From NCBI GenBank assembly GCA_033296885.1, contig MU864022.1, positions 1-64,000 on the forward strand: a stretch of 64,000 nucleotides of DNA, written 5' to 3'. Below are positions 33,967 through 44,225 of the stretch, piece by piece. The DNA comes from Triangularia verruculosa. Its lineage: Eukaryota > Ascomycota > Sordariomycetes > Sordariales > Podosporaceae. Each line of letters opens with the position of its first letter. Within the stretch, counting starts at the first letter, position 1. A program made the translations under genes and the position numbers. The notes under the pieces are model-generated. The model was not told the DNA's origin, made no database searches, and saw only the letters and a list, made by a program, of their open reading frames with translations.

Positions 33967-34875
33967 AATGATCAAGGCTTTGTTTTGGGTGAAGCCTTTT
34001 TTTCACACGAAAGACACGATCACGATATCCAGGATCCAATGAGCTTCCGTTTCTATACTACGGTTCGGCTGTTGTTGAAAACACCAACGCGCTAAGAACA
34101 TTTACATAATCTTTTTGACACACAAAAAATAGAAGCAAAGAGGACTTTTTGGGTTGGTGCCTCTTTGCAGTTTTCTTTTTATAAGTATATTCACACACCA
34201 TTCTCGTTGTTTGCATAGCCATTGGCAACAGTTGAAAGGGGCCACGGGGATTTGCTGCAGTATCATTATTCTTTCTCCCCTTTTTGGAGGGGAGGTGTTT
34301 ATATTCGAGCGGCTGTAGCTGGCATCAGCGGTTTTGCCTTGTTTGTGCGAGTCTGTATGTATAGTGCTTTGCTCGTGATGGGGGGAGGTTCTTGATTCTT
34401 TGGGTGGTGTGGTGATGGTTAAAAGGGTGGACGATCGATGGGGGTTGGGGTGGGCTTTGGAGTACTGGGGTTTTTTGGATCGGATTGTACATGCGTTACA
34501 TTGCACATAACACATATATATAGGGGACTTTTCAGATCGAGCATTCATGGTGTTTCTTTGGCTACTTACCGCATCAACAACAACACATCAGATGGATGGT
34601 TAGGTGCTACCTCTTGACATGTTTTGCGTTTTTGGCTGTTGGGATGTCAAGTATGGGGGTATAGGGGGGTTAGGTAGGTGGAGGGTATCAATCTGGTCGG
34701 GCAGAGAGACATGGGATGAGTACCACGGTGGAAGCTGGTCATCGAGGTGCGGGCTGCTGGATCTCACCTCGCTGGGGGGGGGAAAGGTTGAACAGAAATT
34801 TGGGGAGTGTAGAACACCAGATCACGCAGCTGTCAAAGATTTTTTTTTGAATGTTGTGGTACGGGCGGGAAGAGT

Positions 34876-34902
34876 GTGTGTGTGTGTGTGTGCGTGTGTG
34901 TC
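34876..34902. repeat. GT dinucleotide microsatellite
   Basis: About 13 GT units with one GC interruption are visible directly. Confidence 0.85.
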
Positions 34903-36351
34903 TCAATAACGGAGGTGATGAAGAACATACCGAGGCTTCTCGGCGGTATTTTTTTGTTTATTGGGGATGATACTGTACCTAGGTGGATTTGTGGAACGGT
35001 TGCTTTGAGGTCTTCTCGGCCGAGTGTGTTACTACCAAGCAAGAAGAAGAAGACAATATATATTGTTTTGAACTAGGTGATGGAGCATTTTGTTCGAATA
35101 CCGGCCAAGGAGATAGAACGGGAAGTGAACGTAACATGCAACCCCAATAAATTTTGACTCGGGGATATGGACAAAAAGAGGGGATGTAACGGAGACAGAG
35201 GAGAGGAATGGAAGCATATACGTGGTGTGTTTGTTTGGAACCAGGATGTGATGAGGCTGAAGATGGGGGAGGCACAACGGGGAGGGCAAATGATGGCAGG
35301 GGGGTGACCAGATGGGGAAGGCGCACGGACCAGACAGTAAGTGTAAGTCGTTTGGGGCACACTCTCACACTGATGCTGATTGGTTGGCGCTTGGGGAGCT
35401 GAATTCTTGACCACTCGATTGGCTTTGGAGGGTTTCAACTGGCGCAAAGACAGCGAACGGGTTTGGTTTTGGGGTGTGGATTTTCACATGACTGGTTCGT
35501 GGTTGTTGGAGGTGCGGTTTTCCAAGACTTTTTTTTGCTGATGAAGTCTCAGCCTGGACTTTTTGTTGATGGTGGGAAAGCAACGTTTCGCTCGCAGGGT
35601 TTGTGAGGTTTACCCGCTTGGACAAGGGGTTTGGGGTTCAAGGGACGTCGGCGGGAGAAGGAAAGTTTGTTTCGCCTGGGGTTGGATCTAGTATTCTGAG
35701 CGGCTGGGAGGTGAGGTAGGTACAGACCTGAGAAGAAGGGGGAAGCTAAGCAAGCTCTGACAGCCGCGCGTCGTTTTTGGTGTACTGTGTATGGCAGCTC
35801 GGGTTGCATGGACCCCCCCTTGAGTCTAAGTTTCTCGAAAAAGCTTCCAGCTCTTCCAGTTTAACTCGGCTTGGCAAGTATTTCTTGGACTGACTGACTG
35901 GGCAGAGACAGTCTTGATATTGAGGTGTTGACTCTTTCATTAGGCGTCTCCGGGGGATGGATACCCTGTTCAGGCAGGACTGCCAAGTGGCCGAGATGGG
36001 GGGGAAATGTCCAATATTTTGGGTGTCAGTGTGTCAGAGCCGCGTTGGATGAAGTGGGATCGCGGGCTTCTTGAGAGACCCGAGTGGAAAGTGTGGGATG
36101 GTTGCATACCAATGCAGAAGTCTGCGTTGGTGTCGAAGGGGTATTTGATCAGACTGTATCTCTTGCATTTTGGGGCGACTTCTCTTTTTTTTGGGACCAC
36201 ACGCTAGATTCTTCCGGTCTTTACTCGACTTGCAGGTATACCTGCTACATTCTCTTATTTTCTTTTTTTGGAGGGACATTCATTATCATCTTTGTGGTGA
36301 TCTTTTTTGGATACTGCAAGTGACTGTCTAGCCTGTTGTTGTTGGTTCTCC

Positions 36352-36426
36352 TATTGTTGCGAAGAGGCTATTGTTGGTTGCTCTGCGCAAAGGGGCCACT
36401 CCTCCGGAACAACAATACCTATTGTT
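36352..36426. promoter_or_regulatory. Cluster of TATTGTT/AACAATA sites upstream of GH16 gene
   Basis: TATTGTT at 36352-36358, 36369-36375 and 36420-36426, and AACAATA at 36411-36417. The last two form an inverted pair AACAATA-CC-TATTGTT. AACAAT/ATTGTT is the core recognised by many HMG-box factors (family knowledge); use as a promoter element here is inference. Confidence 0.35.
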
Positions 36427-36652
36427 CATTGAGACTACATTGTCTCCTTTTTCGTTCTTCACTTCCACCACGCTTCAAGGACCACGATCATTTTCAGTAT
36501 TTGTTTCTCAACAGCGACACAGAAGTTGAACTTGACGCTCTTTACCGCCACACAACAATCGAGAAGCAGGTCTTCTTTAGCCAGCGTCTTCACATCACAA
36601 TAGATCACCACACCACAACCGAAGAAAAGAAGGTTCTCACGGCGTTACAGAG

Positions 36653-37732
36653 ATGGTGCGACCCAAATCAAGACTCCTCTCAGGAGGAGCTGTCCTGGCA
36701 TTCCTGGCTCAGGCAGCCTCAGCAGCCTCTTCCCCCAATTACACCCTCACCCAGGTCTACAACGCCACCAACTTCTTCTCCGAGTTCACCTTCTTCGACC
36801 AACCCGATCCAACCCACGGCTTCGTCGAATATGTCGATGCCCCCACCGCAAACCGCCTCTCCCTGGCCGGCTACAGCCAAAACGGCGTCTATCTCGGCGT
36901 TGACTACACCAACACCACCACAACAGGCCGGAAATCCACCCGTGTCACCTCCAACCAGGCCTTCACCAAGGGCCTCTTCATCGCAGACATAGCCCACATG
37001 CCCGCCTCAGCGTCCTCGTCTTGTGGCCTCTGGCCAGCCTACTGGATGTTTGGCCCTGACTGGCCCAATTCTGGAGAGATTGATATCCTCGAAGGCGTCA
37101 ACACCCAAAAGTCGAATTCGATAACATTGCATACGGCCAAGGGGTGCGAGATGGCCAACACTGGCTCGCTTGGCAGCACGAAGCTGGCGAACGGGAATTG
37201 CGAGGGGAATACAGGGTGTGGACAGACCACAGCAGCTACCAATAACTATGGTGCTGGATTCAACGATATTGGGGGTGGCATCTACGCCTTGGAGTGGACA
37301 GACGACCATATCGCTGTGTGGTTCTTCCCACGGAACTCCAACACGTCTAACTCACTCGTTTCTGCCTCGTCGTCGTCGGTGCCGAATACAAGCAACTTTG
37401 GGACACCGCTGGCAAAGTTTGTTGGGAACGGAGCAGGGAACTGTTCGATCCCGAGTCACTTCAAGGACCACAATATCGTCTTTGACACGACGTTTTGCGG
37501 CGACTGGGCGGGTCAGGTTTGGGGACAGGATGATACTTGCAAGGGGCTGGCAGATAGCTGTGAGGACTGGGTGGGACAGAATCCGGAGGGGTTTCAGGAG
37601 GCGTATTGGTTGGTGAATGATATCAAGATTTATCAGGAGGTCGATCAAGCTGCTGCGGGGCAGACGAATGGGGGACTGGAGATCCAGAGGAAGCCGGATG
37701 AGGGGAGGAGGAGGAGGAGATTTGAGGCTTGA
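36653..37732 (+). CDS. Secreted GH16 endo-1,3(4)-beta-glucanase
   Basis: Glycoside hydrolase family 16 enzyme, likely cleaving beta-1,3(4)-glucans in the wall or medium. Single exon, 359 residues. N-terminal signal peptide about 1-24 (LLSGGAVLAFLAQAASA). The catalytic motif GEIDILEGVN gives nucleophile Glu142, assisting Asp144 and acid/base Glu147. Also typical are CGLWPAYWMFGPDWP before it and the Trp-rich WTDDHIAVWFFPRNSN afterwards. Two cysteine pairs near the C-terminus (TTFCGDWAGQVWGQDDTC, CEDWVG) probably form disulfides. The protein ends in a basic tail (EGRRRRRFEA) rather than a GPI signal, so it is probably soluble. Several Asn-X-Thr sites suggest glycosylation. Coding-strand composition turns G-rich after about 37100. 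Confidence 0.92.
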   Translation: MVRPKSRLLSGGAVLAFLAQAASAASSPNYTLTQVYNATNFFSEFTFFDQPDPTHGFVEYVDAPTANRLSLAGYSQNGVYLGVDYTNTTTTGRKSTRVTSNQAFTKGLFIADIAHMPASASSSCGLWPAYWMFGPDWPNSGEIDILEGVNTQKSNSITLHTAKGCEMANTGSLGSTKLANGNCEGNTGCGQTTAATNNYGAGFNDIGGGIYALEWTDDHIAVWFFPRNSNTSNSLVSASSSSVPNTSNFGTPLAKFVGNGAGNCSIPSHFKDHNIVFDTTFCGDWAGQVWGQDDTCKGLADSCEDWVGQNPEGFQEAYWLVNDIKIYQEVDQAAAGQTNGGLEIQRKPDEGRRRRRFEA

Positions 37733-38264
37733 TTTTGGAGTTTAGAGGGTTGGGGGAGTTATGATGGGGGTTGATTTATAGATGGATATACGGTTTGGGT
37801 GAAATAAAAGGATATATAGACGGGTTCTGGGGTTGGGTATATTGCATTTTCTTTGTGTTTGTATCTATTTTTCTTTTGTGTTAAATACCATTCGTCTCCG
37901 TTATCGATCTGTGTCTCAGTGAACTTAATTAGGTAAGCTTCACCACTCAGTTGTTATCTCGTAGTCGTGAGCAGCAGGTGCCCGTGTAAGTGAGCTTCAT
38001 GTTGGCACGGCCCGGTGTCAGCTGGCAAGGACTGGCAGACAGCCAAAAACTTGACCAATTGAGCTTGTGCACCTTGATGGTTTCACCCATTGGCACTGCA
38101 CTTACATCTGGTTTTGAATCTGCAGATGGTGAGTCTGTTGTGTGTATTATGGTTAGTGCAAGTTGCTAATAGATATCTATAGATAGTAAAGGCCTCTTCC
38201 TCCCTCATTATCACACACACAACACCCCAACAATTTGAAACTACGACATGATATCAATATCACC
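37733..38264. other. Intergenic, nothing recognised
   Basis: About 530 bp between the GH16 and QRI7 genes. No gene, repeat or clear structured element was identified. Confidence 0.5.
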
Positions 38265-39845
38265 ATGAGACTCACCATTGCCCTATCGAGTGGGCCACTA
38301 AGATATACCTTAAGAACAAGAACACCAATATCATTCACCAAATATCACCGATACTCAAGCACCAAACCCCAACACCAGTCCCTCCTCACTCTCGCCATAG
38401 AAACATCATGTGACGACACCTGCGTCGCCATCCTCGAAAAGTCCGGCCCAGCAGCCCGCCTCCACTTCAACAAGAGAATCCCCTCCAACCACGTCGAGTT
38501 CAAAGGGATACATCCCACCGTCGCCTCCAAAACCCACGAGATCCAACTAGCCAAACTCGTCAACGAAGCCCTCCAATCCCTCCCCCCACCCACCACCTCC
38601 CCATCAACCAAAACCCTCCCCATCCTCAACCCCCATATCGGCACCTCCACACCCCGCCGCCTCCCCGACTTCGTCTCCGTAACCCGCGGCCCCGGCTTCC
38701 CAGGCTGCCTCTCCACCGGTCTATCCCTAGCAAAAGGCCTCTCCGTCGCCTGGCAGGTCCCCCTGCTAGGAGTCCACCACATGCAAGGCCACGCCCTCAC
38801 CCCCCGCCTAGCCCACGCTCTTTCCCAACCTTTTCCCCCTTTACCCTCCCCCCCATCATCACCACCCACCAACTCAACCACCCTATCCCCCTCATTCCCC
38901 CTCCTAACCCTCCTCGCCTCCGGAGGCCACACCCAACTCCTCCTCTCCACCTCCCTAACCTCCCACACCATCCTCGCAAACACATCCAACATCTCTCTAG
39001 GGGACATGCTCGACAAAGCCGCCCGCACCATCCTCCCCCCAACCCTCCTCTCCTCCCTCCCAGACATATCCTACGCCTCCGCCCTCGAACAATTCGCCTT
39101 TCCTCCCACCACCACCACCACCCAAACAAGAACCTACAATTACACTCCCCCCCCCTCCCGCCAACACGAAACCCTCCCCGTCCCCCTTCCCACCCCTTTA
39201 TTCAAACCAGGCTACACCCTCACCCCCCCTCTCCAATCCTCAAAGGAAATGTCCTTCAACTTCTCCGGCTTCGGCGGACAGGTACAGGAAATAGCGCAGT
39301 GGTACCCTTACTCAAAAACCGACCGGATCAACGCTGCATCCTCCTCTCCCCTTGTCCCAGACCTAAATACCGAGCAAAGGAGGGTGCTGGCGCAGGAAAC
39401 GATGAGGCTGGCGTTTGAGCACCTCGCCTCCCGCGTCGTGTTTGCTCTAAGGGAACTCCAGCCTGTTTCTGAATCCGACAAAAAGTACGGGACCGGACGG
39501 GATGATCTAGCGAGACTGAAAAAGCTGCTGGAGGGAAACCAAAAGATTGGCACGCTGGTGCTGTCCGGGGGCGTGGCGGCTAATAAATTCCTGAGGCATG
39601 TGTTGAGGACGATATTGGATCGGAGGGGGTGGCCGGATATACAGCTTGCTGCGCCGCCTGTCAGTTTATGTACGGACAACGCGGCGATGATAGCCTGGGC
39701 GGGGATGGAAATGTGGGAGACGGAGGGAGTCGAGACTGATCTGGGTGTCAGGGCGATTAGATCGTGGTCGTTGGATGAGAGTCTAGGAGAGGAAGGGACG
39801 AGAGGAGTGATGGGTGTTGATGGGTGGGTCAAGAGACAGTTGTAA
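38265..39845 (+). CDS. QRI7: Mitochondrial tRNA N6-threonylcarbamoyladenosine synthase (QRI7/OSGEPL1)
   Basis: Kae1/TsaD/Qri7 family enzyme that transfers threonylcarbamoyl to A37 of ANN-decoding tRNAs; the mitochondrial member works without the KEOPS complex (family knowledge). Single exon, 526 residues from the ATG of MRLTIALSSG; the longer frame begins with TTG. The N-terminal 35 residues are Arg/Ser/Thr-rich with almost no acidic residue, as in a mitochondrial presequence. Family motifs: LAIETSCDDTCVAIL (about 43-57), the metal-binding HHMQGH (His172, His176), LLASGGHTQLLLS, LSGGVAANKFLR and SLCTDNAAMIAWAG near the end. Pro/Ser/Thr-rich inserts at about 104-132 and 185-215 make it longer than bacterial TsaD. 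Composition is C-rich until about 39370 and G-rich after. Convergent with PRE2, 150 bp apart. Confidence 0.93.
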   Translation: MRLTIALSSGPLRYTLRTRTPISFTKYHRYSSTKPQHQSLLTLAIETSCDDTCVAILEKSGPAARLHFNKRIPSNHVEFKGIHPTVASKTHEIQLAKLVNEALQSLPPPTTSPSTKTLPILNPHIGTSTPRRLPDFVSVTRGPGFPGCLSTGLSLAKGLSVAWQVPLLGVHHMQGHALTPRLAHALSQPFPPLPSPPSSPPTNSTTLSPSFPLLTLLASGGHTQLLLSTSLTSHTILANTSNISLGDMLDKAARTILPPTLLSSLPDISYASALEQFAFPPTTTTTQTRTYNYTPPPSRQHETLPVPLPTPLFKPGYTLTPPLQSSKEMSFNFSGFGGQVQEIAQWYPYSKTDRINAASSSPLVPDLNTEQRRVLAQETMRLAFEHLASRVVFALRELQPVSESDKKYGTGRDDLARLKKLLEGNQKIGTLVLSGGVAANKFLRHVLRTILDRRGWPDIQLAAPPVSLCTDNAAMIAWAGMEMWETEGVETDLGVRAIRSWSLDESLGEEGTRGVMGVDGWVKRQL

Positions 39846-39995
39846 GATCTGTGTACAAGTTCATAATCGACACCAAAGCACATGACACACCAAGGACAAC
39901 GCTCTGGGTTGTTATCATACACACTTCCTCTTTATTTATTCAGTGCCTTGATTCATCGTGATCCATTACCGACGCCCCTCTTCTCAAACCCCCAT

Positions 39996-40942
39996 CTAAA
40001 CCTCCTCCGAAAAGTCACTCGTAACATTGCTAAACTCCCCCTTCTCCAGCTTCGTCTTCCAAAACACCGGGTTCGTGTCCGTAAACCCATGCTTCTCCCA
40101 CCCGCTCTCCTTGACATGATACAAGTTGATGAACCCGCCCGAGTACGCATCCCTGTGCGTGGCCGCCAAGATACTCCTGCTCCCCAGCTCCAGCGCCTCC
40201 TCCACCGTCAAGTCATACCTGTACTCGGCATCCAGCACACCATACGCAAACGTCTGACCGGACCCGACGCAAAACAGATTCCCCGCCAGCCTCGTCCCGT
40301 CGCTGTCAATGTAGTACAACGCCGGCCCTTCCTCCTTGGTCACGCCGGCGCACATGGTGCCCATCGACAGCCCCTTCCCCTTGTACTGGTAGACCAAATT
40401 GGCGAGGATCTTGCTGGCGGCCGCGACCGAGATGCGGCGCTTGTGGCGGAGCTCGTGGAGGCGGCACTGCATGCCGAGCCAGGCGAGCCAGTACTGGCAG
40501 TCTGCGGCGCCGCCGGCCATGGTGCCCAGGAGGTCCGAGTTGATCTCAATGACCTTCTTGACGGTTTGCGAGGCGATCCAGTTGCCGGCTGTGGCGCGGG
40601 AGTCGGTCGCGACGACGATGCCGCCTTGGAAGCGGAAGGCGAGGGTGGTGGTGCCGTGGGCGATCTTGATGGGGCAGTGGGGGTTGGACCGGTCGTCGGT
40701 TGCTGCGCGGAGCCAGGCTGAGGGCTGTGGACGGTTTCGAATATTCAGTATATGTTGTTGTTGTTGGATGGGGACAATAGAGGGGAGAAAAGAAGAAGAC
40801 ATACCTGAGCTACGGGGGGCATGGCAAACTTCAACGACAGGTTCGGGGTAGACCCGGCGGCGAACTCCTCCTGCTCCTGCTCTGTGAACAGCTCATTCTG
40901 GGCGTAGGTCGGGCGGCTGTACCGCGCAACGAGGGTGTCCAT
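39996..40942 (-). CDS. PRE2: 20S proteasome subunit beta5 (PRE2), chymotrypsin-like
   Basis: Catalytic beta5 subunit of the 20S proteasome core. Two exons, 40805-40942 and 39996-40724, with an 80-nt phase-0 intron; 288 residues. The propeptide of about 70 residues ends in HG, and the mature protein starts at TTTLAFRF with nucleophile Thr71. Also visible: DSRATAGNWIASQTVKKV, with the active-site Asp17 and Lys33 equivalents, and GTMAGGAADCQYWL (the Cys-containing segment seen in beta5), SVAAASKILANLVYQYKGKGLSMGTM. The intron falls inside the propeptide coding region. A GTC microsatellite lies just upstream of the ATG. Composition is C-rich on the plus strand up to about 40390 and G-rich beyond. 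Convergent with QRI7. Confidence 0.96.
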
Positions 40943-42414
40943 GTTGGCTTTCTGTGTATTTTTGGAGGGTCTATCAATCGAGGCCGTAGTTCTTTCGATT
41001 GCTTGTCGTCGTCGTCGTCGTCGTCGTCAATGAATGGTGGGGTTGGCTTGGAAGTTAATGGTTGGAAGTTGGCCTTGTCAGGTCGGAGCTCAAGGCAGCT
41101 CCCAATGCAACGCGTTCAGCCCGCAGCCTTGGAGGTCTGAGCTTCCCACTCAGGTTGACCCTCCCCCCCACTTACAAAATATCTTGGCAAGTAGATTCCG
41201 CCTTCCCCAGGTTTTCGAGAAGTCCTGATCCTGGTCGACGACATGTGTCAGGTCCCATGTAAAGCAGCTCGCTCAATGTTGGCAGCCCGATGAGAGTAGA
41301 TATCTTGATTATTATTATCATTAATGCCGTCGTCTGTAGGTAGACTTGTGTTCAACCACTTATTTTCTCAGCCATACCTTGTCTTCGCTTTTGTGCACAA
41401 CCAACCCCAACCCTAGACAAAGTGCTCTTCATAATCAAAAGACACAAAGAACGTAAAGTAAAGTCCAACAAGGGCTCAAACGCTCATAACACCAACACCC
41501 GATATCGCAAAGACAAGCAGCACAATAATCAAGACACAAAAGACACATTCGCACGCCACGCAAAAAAAATCACAGAGACACAAAACCCCCACGCGAAAGC
41601 AACACGTAAACATCGTAAAAATCACGAGACTCAATTCTATCTCTGAAGCTTATTTTCAGTGTGTCTTTCAGTATCCCTTTTTGTCTTCCCTATACTCCCA
41701 AGTCCGCCCCCTCCCAAATTAGAACATATAGTAGCTCCGAGAAGGGGTGCGTAGCTCTCCAAATTCCCACCAGTCGGTAGTCCAAATGGTTTCCGCAGTC
41801 ACACCCCCCACAAGCATTTTTATCGCTCACATGGCCAGCTTGAGTGATTTTACTCTACCCTTCTTGCTCCCATGTTGTCGAGCCCCATTGCTGAGTATAG
41901 GTCGTCTAGCACAATCATCTTTCCTTTAATCCAGCCAGCCCAATACCAAAGGCGGGCCTCGAGGTCTAATCGTCCCCCAGAAAACCTCCCTCGTGAAAAA
42001 GCAAAAAATAGTCTCAAACACCCCAGTCAATGCAAGTATTTCGTTGTCGTGATTAATCCCACCCCCAATCGAAGCCAAAATCTTTTAATAACCCTTCCCC
42101 ATGCGAATACAAAATGGCCTTGTCGTTTTTGCTGGATGATTGATGATGAACAAGATAATGAGGGGTAAAAGGTTCGCTTTGCGTATGTGTGTCGTTACGC
42201 GAGCCTTGTGTGAATCGTCATCCGAAAGCCAAAAAAACAGGGCAAAGAACACCGCCCCCCCAACGCGCGCCGTAAATAATGTGTGTCTTTTTTTATCGTA
42301 CATGTTCAAAACTTCTTCGGACTGGGGCGGAATCGATGGGTATTAAGCGCAACCACCTTCTGGAAAACACAGGATTGGTTAATAAGAAACGCGCTCGCCA
42401 CAAGGTATAATAGA
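40943..42414. other. Intergenic between PRE2 and REG1-like genes
   Basis: About 1.5 kb. It holds the PRE2 leader with a trinucleotide repeat (41004-41028), an A-rich stretch at about 41420-41640 whose open frame is low-complexity, and the presumed 3' UTR of the REG1-like gene. No gene recognised. Confidence 0.5.
41004..41028. repeat. GTC trinucleotide repeat in the PRE2 upstream region
   Basis: About eight GTC units in a row, roughly 60-85 bp before the PRE2 start codon on the opposite strand, so GAC units in the transcript if transcribed. Confidence 0.85.
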
Positions 42415-44225
42415 TTATTGCCTCCACCCGACGTTCCAGATAACGTGGGCTATGTCCCGGGCTGTATTTACCGTATCAATAACCCGACCGATGAGGCCGG
42501 TTCCGCTCGATGATTCCGAATCTCCTTCTTCATACGGCATAAACATCCCCGAGGACGTTCGTCGCATCCCGACTGGTTCTGCCGAAAGACTGGATGTCGA
42601 TGTTGATCGCCGCAGACCAGAGCCACCTTCACCAAAACTTGCCGCGAGGCTAGAGCTGGTGCCAGTGCTCTTGCTGCTGAACCGGACAGGCTCGTCATCG
42701 TCATCACTGTCGTCGTCATCGCTGGCGAAGAACAGTTTTCCAGATTTCTTGGAGGGCCGCAGCGTCTCTTGGGAAGATGACGGAGACACTGGCGAGTTCT
42801 TGTAGATCCCCGTGCTGTGCTTCATGGCTGTCTCGGTCGGTTCTGGCGTGTCGTCCCGATACTTCAGCGTGGTGGACGGCAGCATGGCGATTGTTTTACT
42901 CTCCATGTTACCCGTGTGGCTTGCGGCCCTCCTCATGGTCGGCCTCCTCTTCTTGATTGCCGATGATTTCATCATGATGGCACCGTCGTCCGAGTCGCTG
43001 TCGTAGCGAACAGGTTCATCATCCTCATCATCTTCACCCTTGATCTCGACGGCAATACACTGCTCCACCTGCTCGTTGAAGTGGATATGCTTCTTCTCTC
43101 CAAATGGAGAAGTAATGCCTGACGATCTGGCGGAAGGGAAAAGGCTGGTGCCGTCATTGCTGACGCCCCGAGAGGAAAATGGGAAAGCGACAAAGTCAGT
43201 GGTGGCTCGTTCAAGCCCCGGTCGTCGACCACCTCGCTTCAGTCCCCCCTTTTGTTGAGCCTGCACTGCTGCCGCGGCCTGCTTGACCAGTGACGACGTC
43301 GACAGCGATCTCTGAAGCATGATTTCGGACATGGTCCTCTTCTTCAAAATGGGCTTCTTCTTTTCCGAAGAGGTCGATTTTGACAACCGCGAACTCGAGT
43401 TCTTCAAGCGCGGATTCGACATGGATGCACCGGACTGTAATGGGCCATAAAGCCACGTTACGTCGCAGTCTTTGAGCCTATTGCGTGTCAGAAATTGCCA
43501 TCAAAAAACCATGCCATCAATACACACCAGTTAAGCGTCTCAGGCGAGACTGTGCTCAGCTTGTTTTTGGCCTTCATCCATGTTCGCCACGAAGCATTTT
43601 CTAACCGCGCAGAGTCGGTATAATCGCCTCTTCTTGAGACGATCAGCTTCCACGACGACCAGATATCCTCCTCACGCCAGTTATGCGATAGGTAGTCCAC
43701 ATGCCGAGATGGCCGTACTTTTAATGAAATATCGTCCTCCGCTCTCTCCGATATGTCAGGGGTTCCCGGCCGCGAGGTGGCAGCTGAGTTGCCATCATCG
43801 TTTGGTGACGACGAGTATGAATAACCTGCTTGGGGACTTGGCGCAGGCTCCGACACCTCAGTGCGGCCGAAATATCCACCCCTCTCCTCGTATTGTGGGA
43901 AAATGATGTCGTCTTCTGATGTTACCGACTCCGCATTTCTGACCTCCTCACAATCGGATACCAAGGAAAATTTTGTCCCACTCTTGGTCGATCGTAGTCC
44001 GTCTGTGGAGTCGACGCGAACGATCCGTGGAGAAGATGGCGTGGAAGACACGCTGGAGCTCGAATAACTTCTTGTTGACTCCGGGTAGAGATCTGCGAGC
44101 CGTGAGGTAGAGGATGAAGTGTGGAACCCATTGGTTTTTGTGACGAATTTTGGTTGCGAGTGAGAGCGGCGCAACGTTGACGCAGAGAAATAGTTATTCT
44201 CTTCGGATGAAATAACCACGGCCAT
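42415..44225 (-). CDS. REG1: REG1-like protein phosphatase 1 regulatory subunit (DUF1752)
   Basis: Regulatory subunit that in yeast directs PP1 (Glc7) to Snf1 in glucose repression. Two exons, 43528-44225 and 42415-43477, with a 50-nt intron splitting the Trp codon of SPETLNW/LKDCDVTWLYGPL; 586 residues. The start is the ATG of MAVVISSEENNYF; upstream in-frame codons are GTG only. The DUF1752 region (VDYLSHNWREEDIWSSWKL to LYGPLQSG, about 180-250) spans the intron. The PP1-docking motif is KHIHFNEQVEQCIAV (about 362-375), with IHF as the RVxF-type core. Acidic runs (GEDDEDDEPVRYDSDSDD, DDDDSDDDDEPVRF) and many Ser-rich stretches follow. The C-terminal TARDIAHVIWNVGW is characteristic of the family. 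Regulation is likely by phosphorylation, an inference from Ser content. Confidence 0.9.

Larger units (their letters stand above)
33967..36652. other. Intergenic between GT34 and GH16 genes
   Basis: About 2.7 kb without a recognised gene. It contains a GT microsatellite (34876-34902), TACCTAGGT at 34977-34985, CCAAT-type boxes near 35376-35420, and a cluster of TATTGTT/AACAATA sites at 36352-36426 about 230-300 bp before the GH16 start. Confidence 0.5.

Noticed and set aside
35085..35100. GTTCGAATAC considered as a tRNA T-loop
   Set aside because: No matching stems or anticodon arm around it.
38345..39067. 240-codon minus-strand frame opposite QRI7
   Set aside because: It is antisense to a clear QRI7 gene; the open frame follows from the C-rich codon use of QRI7.
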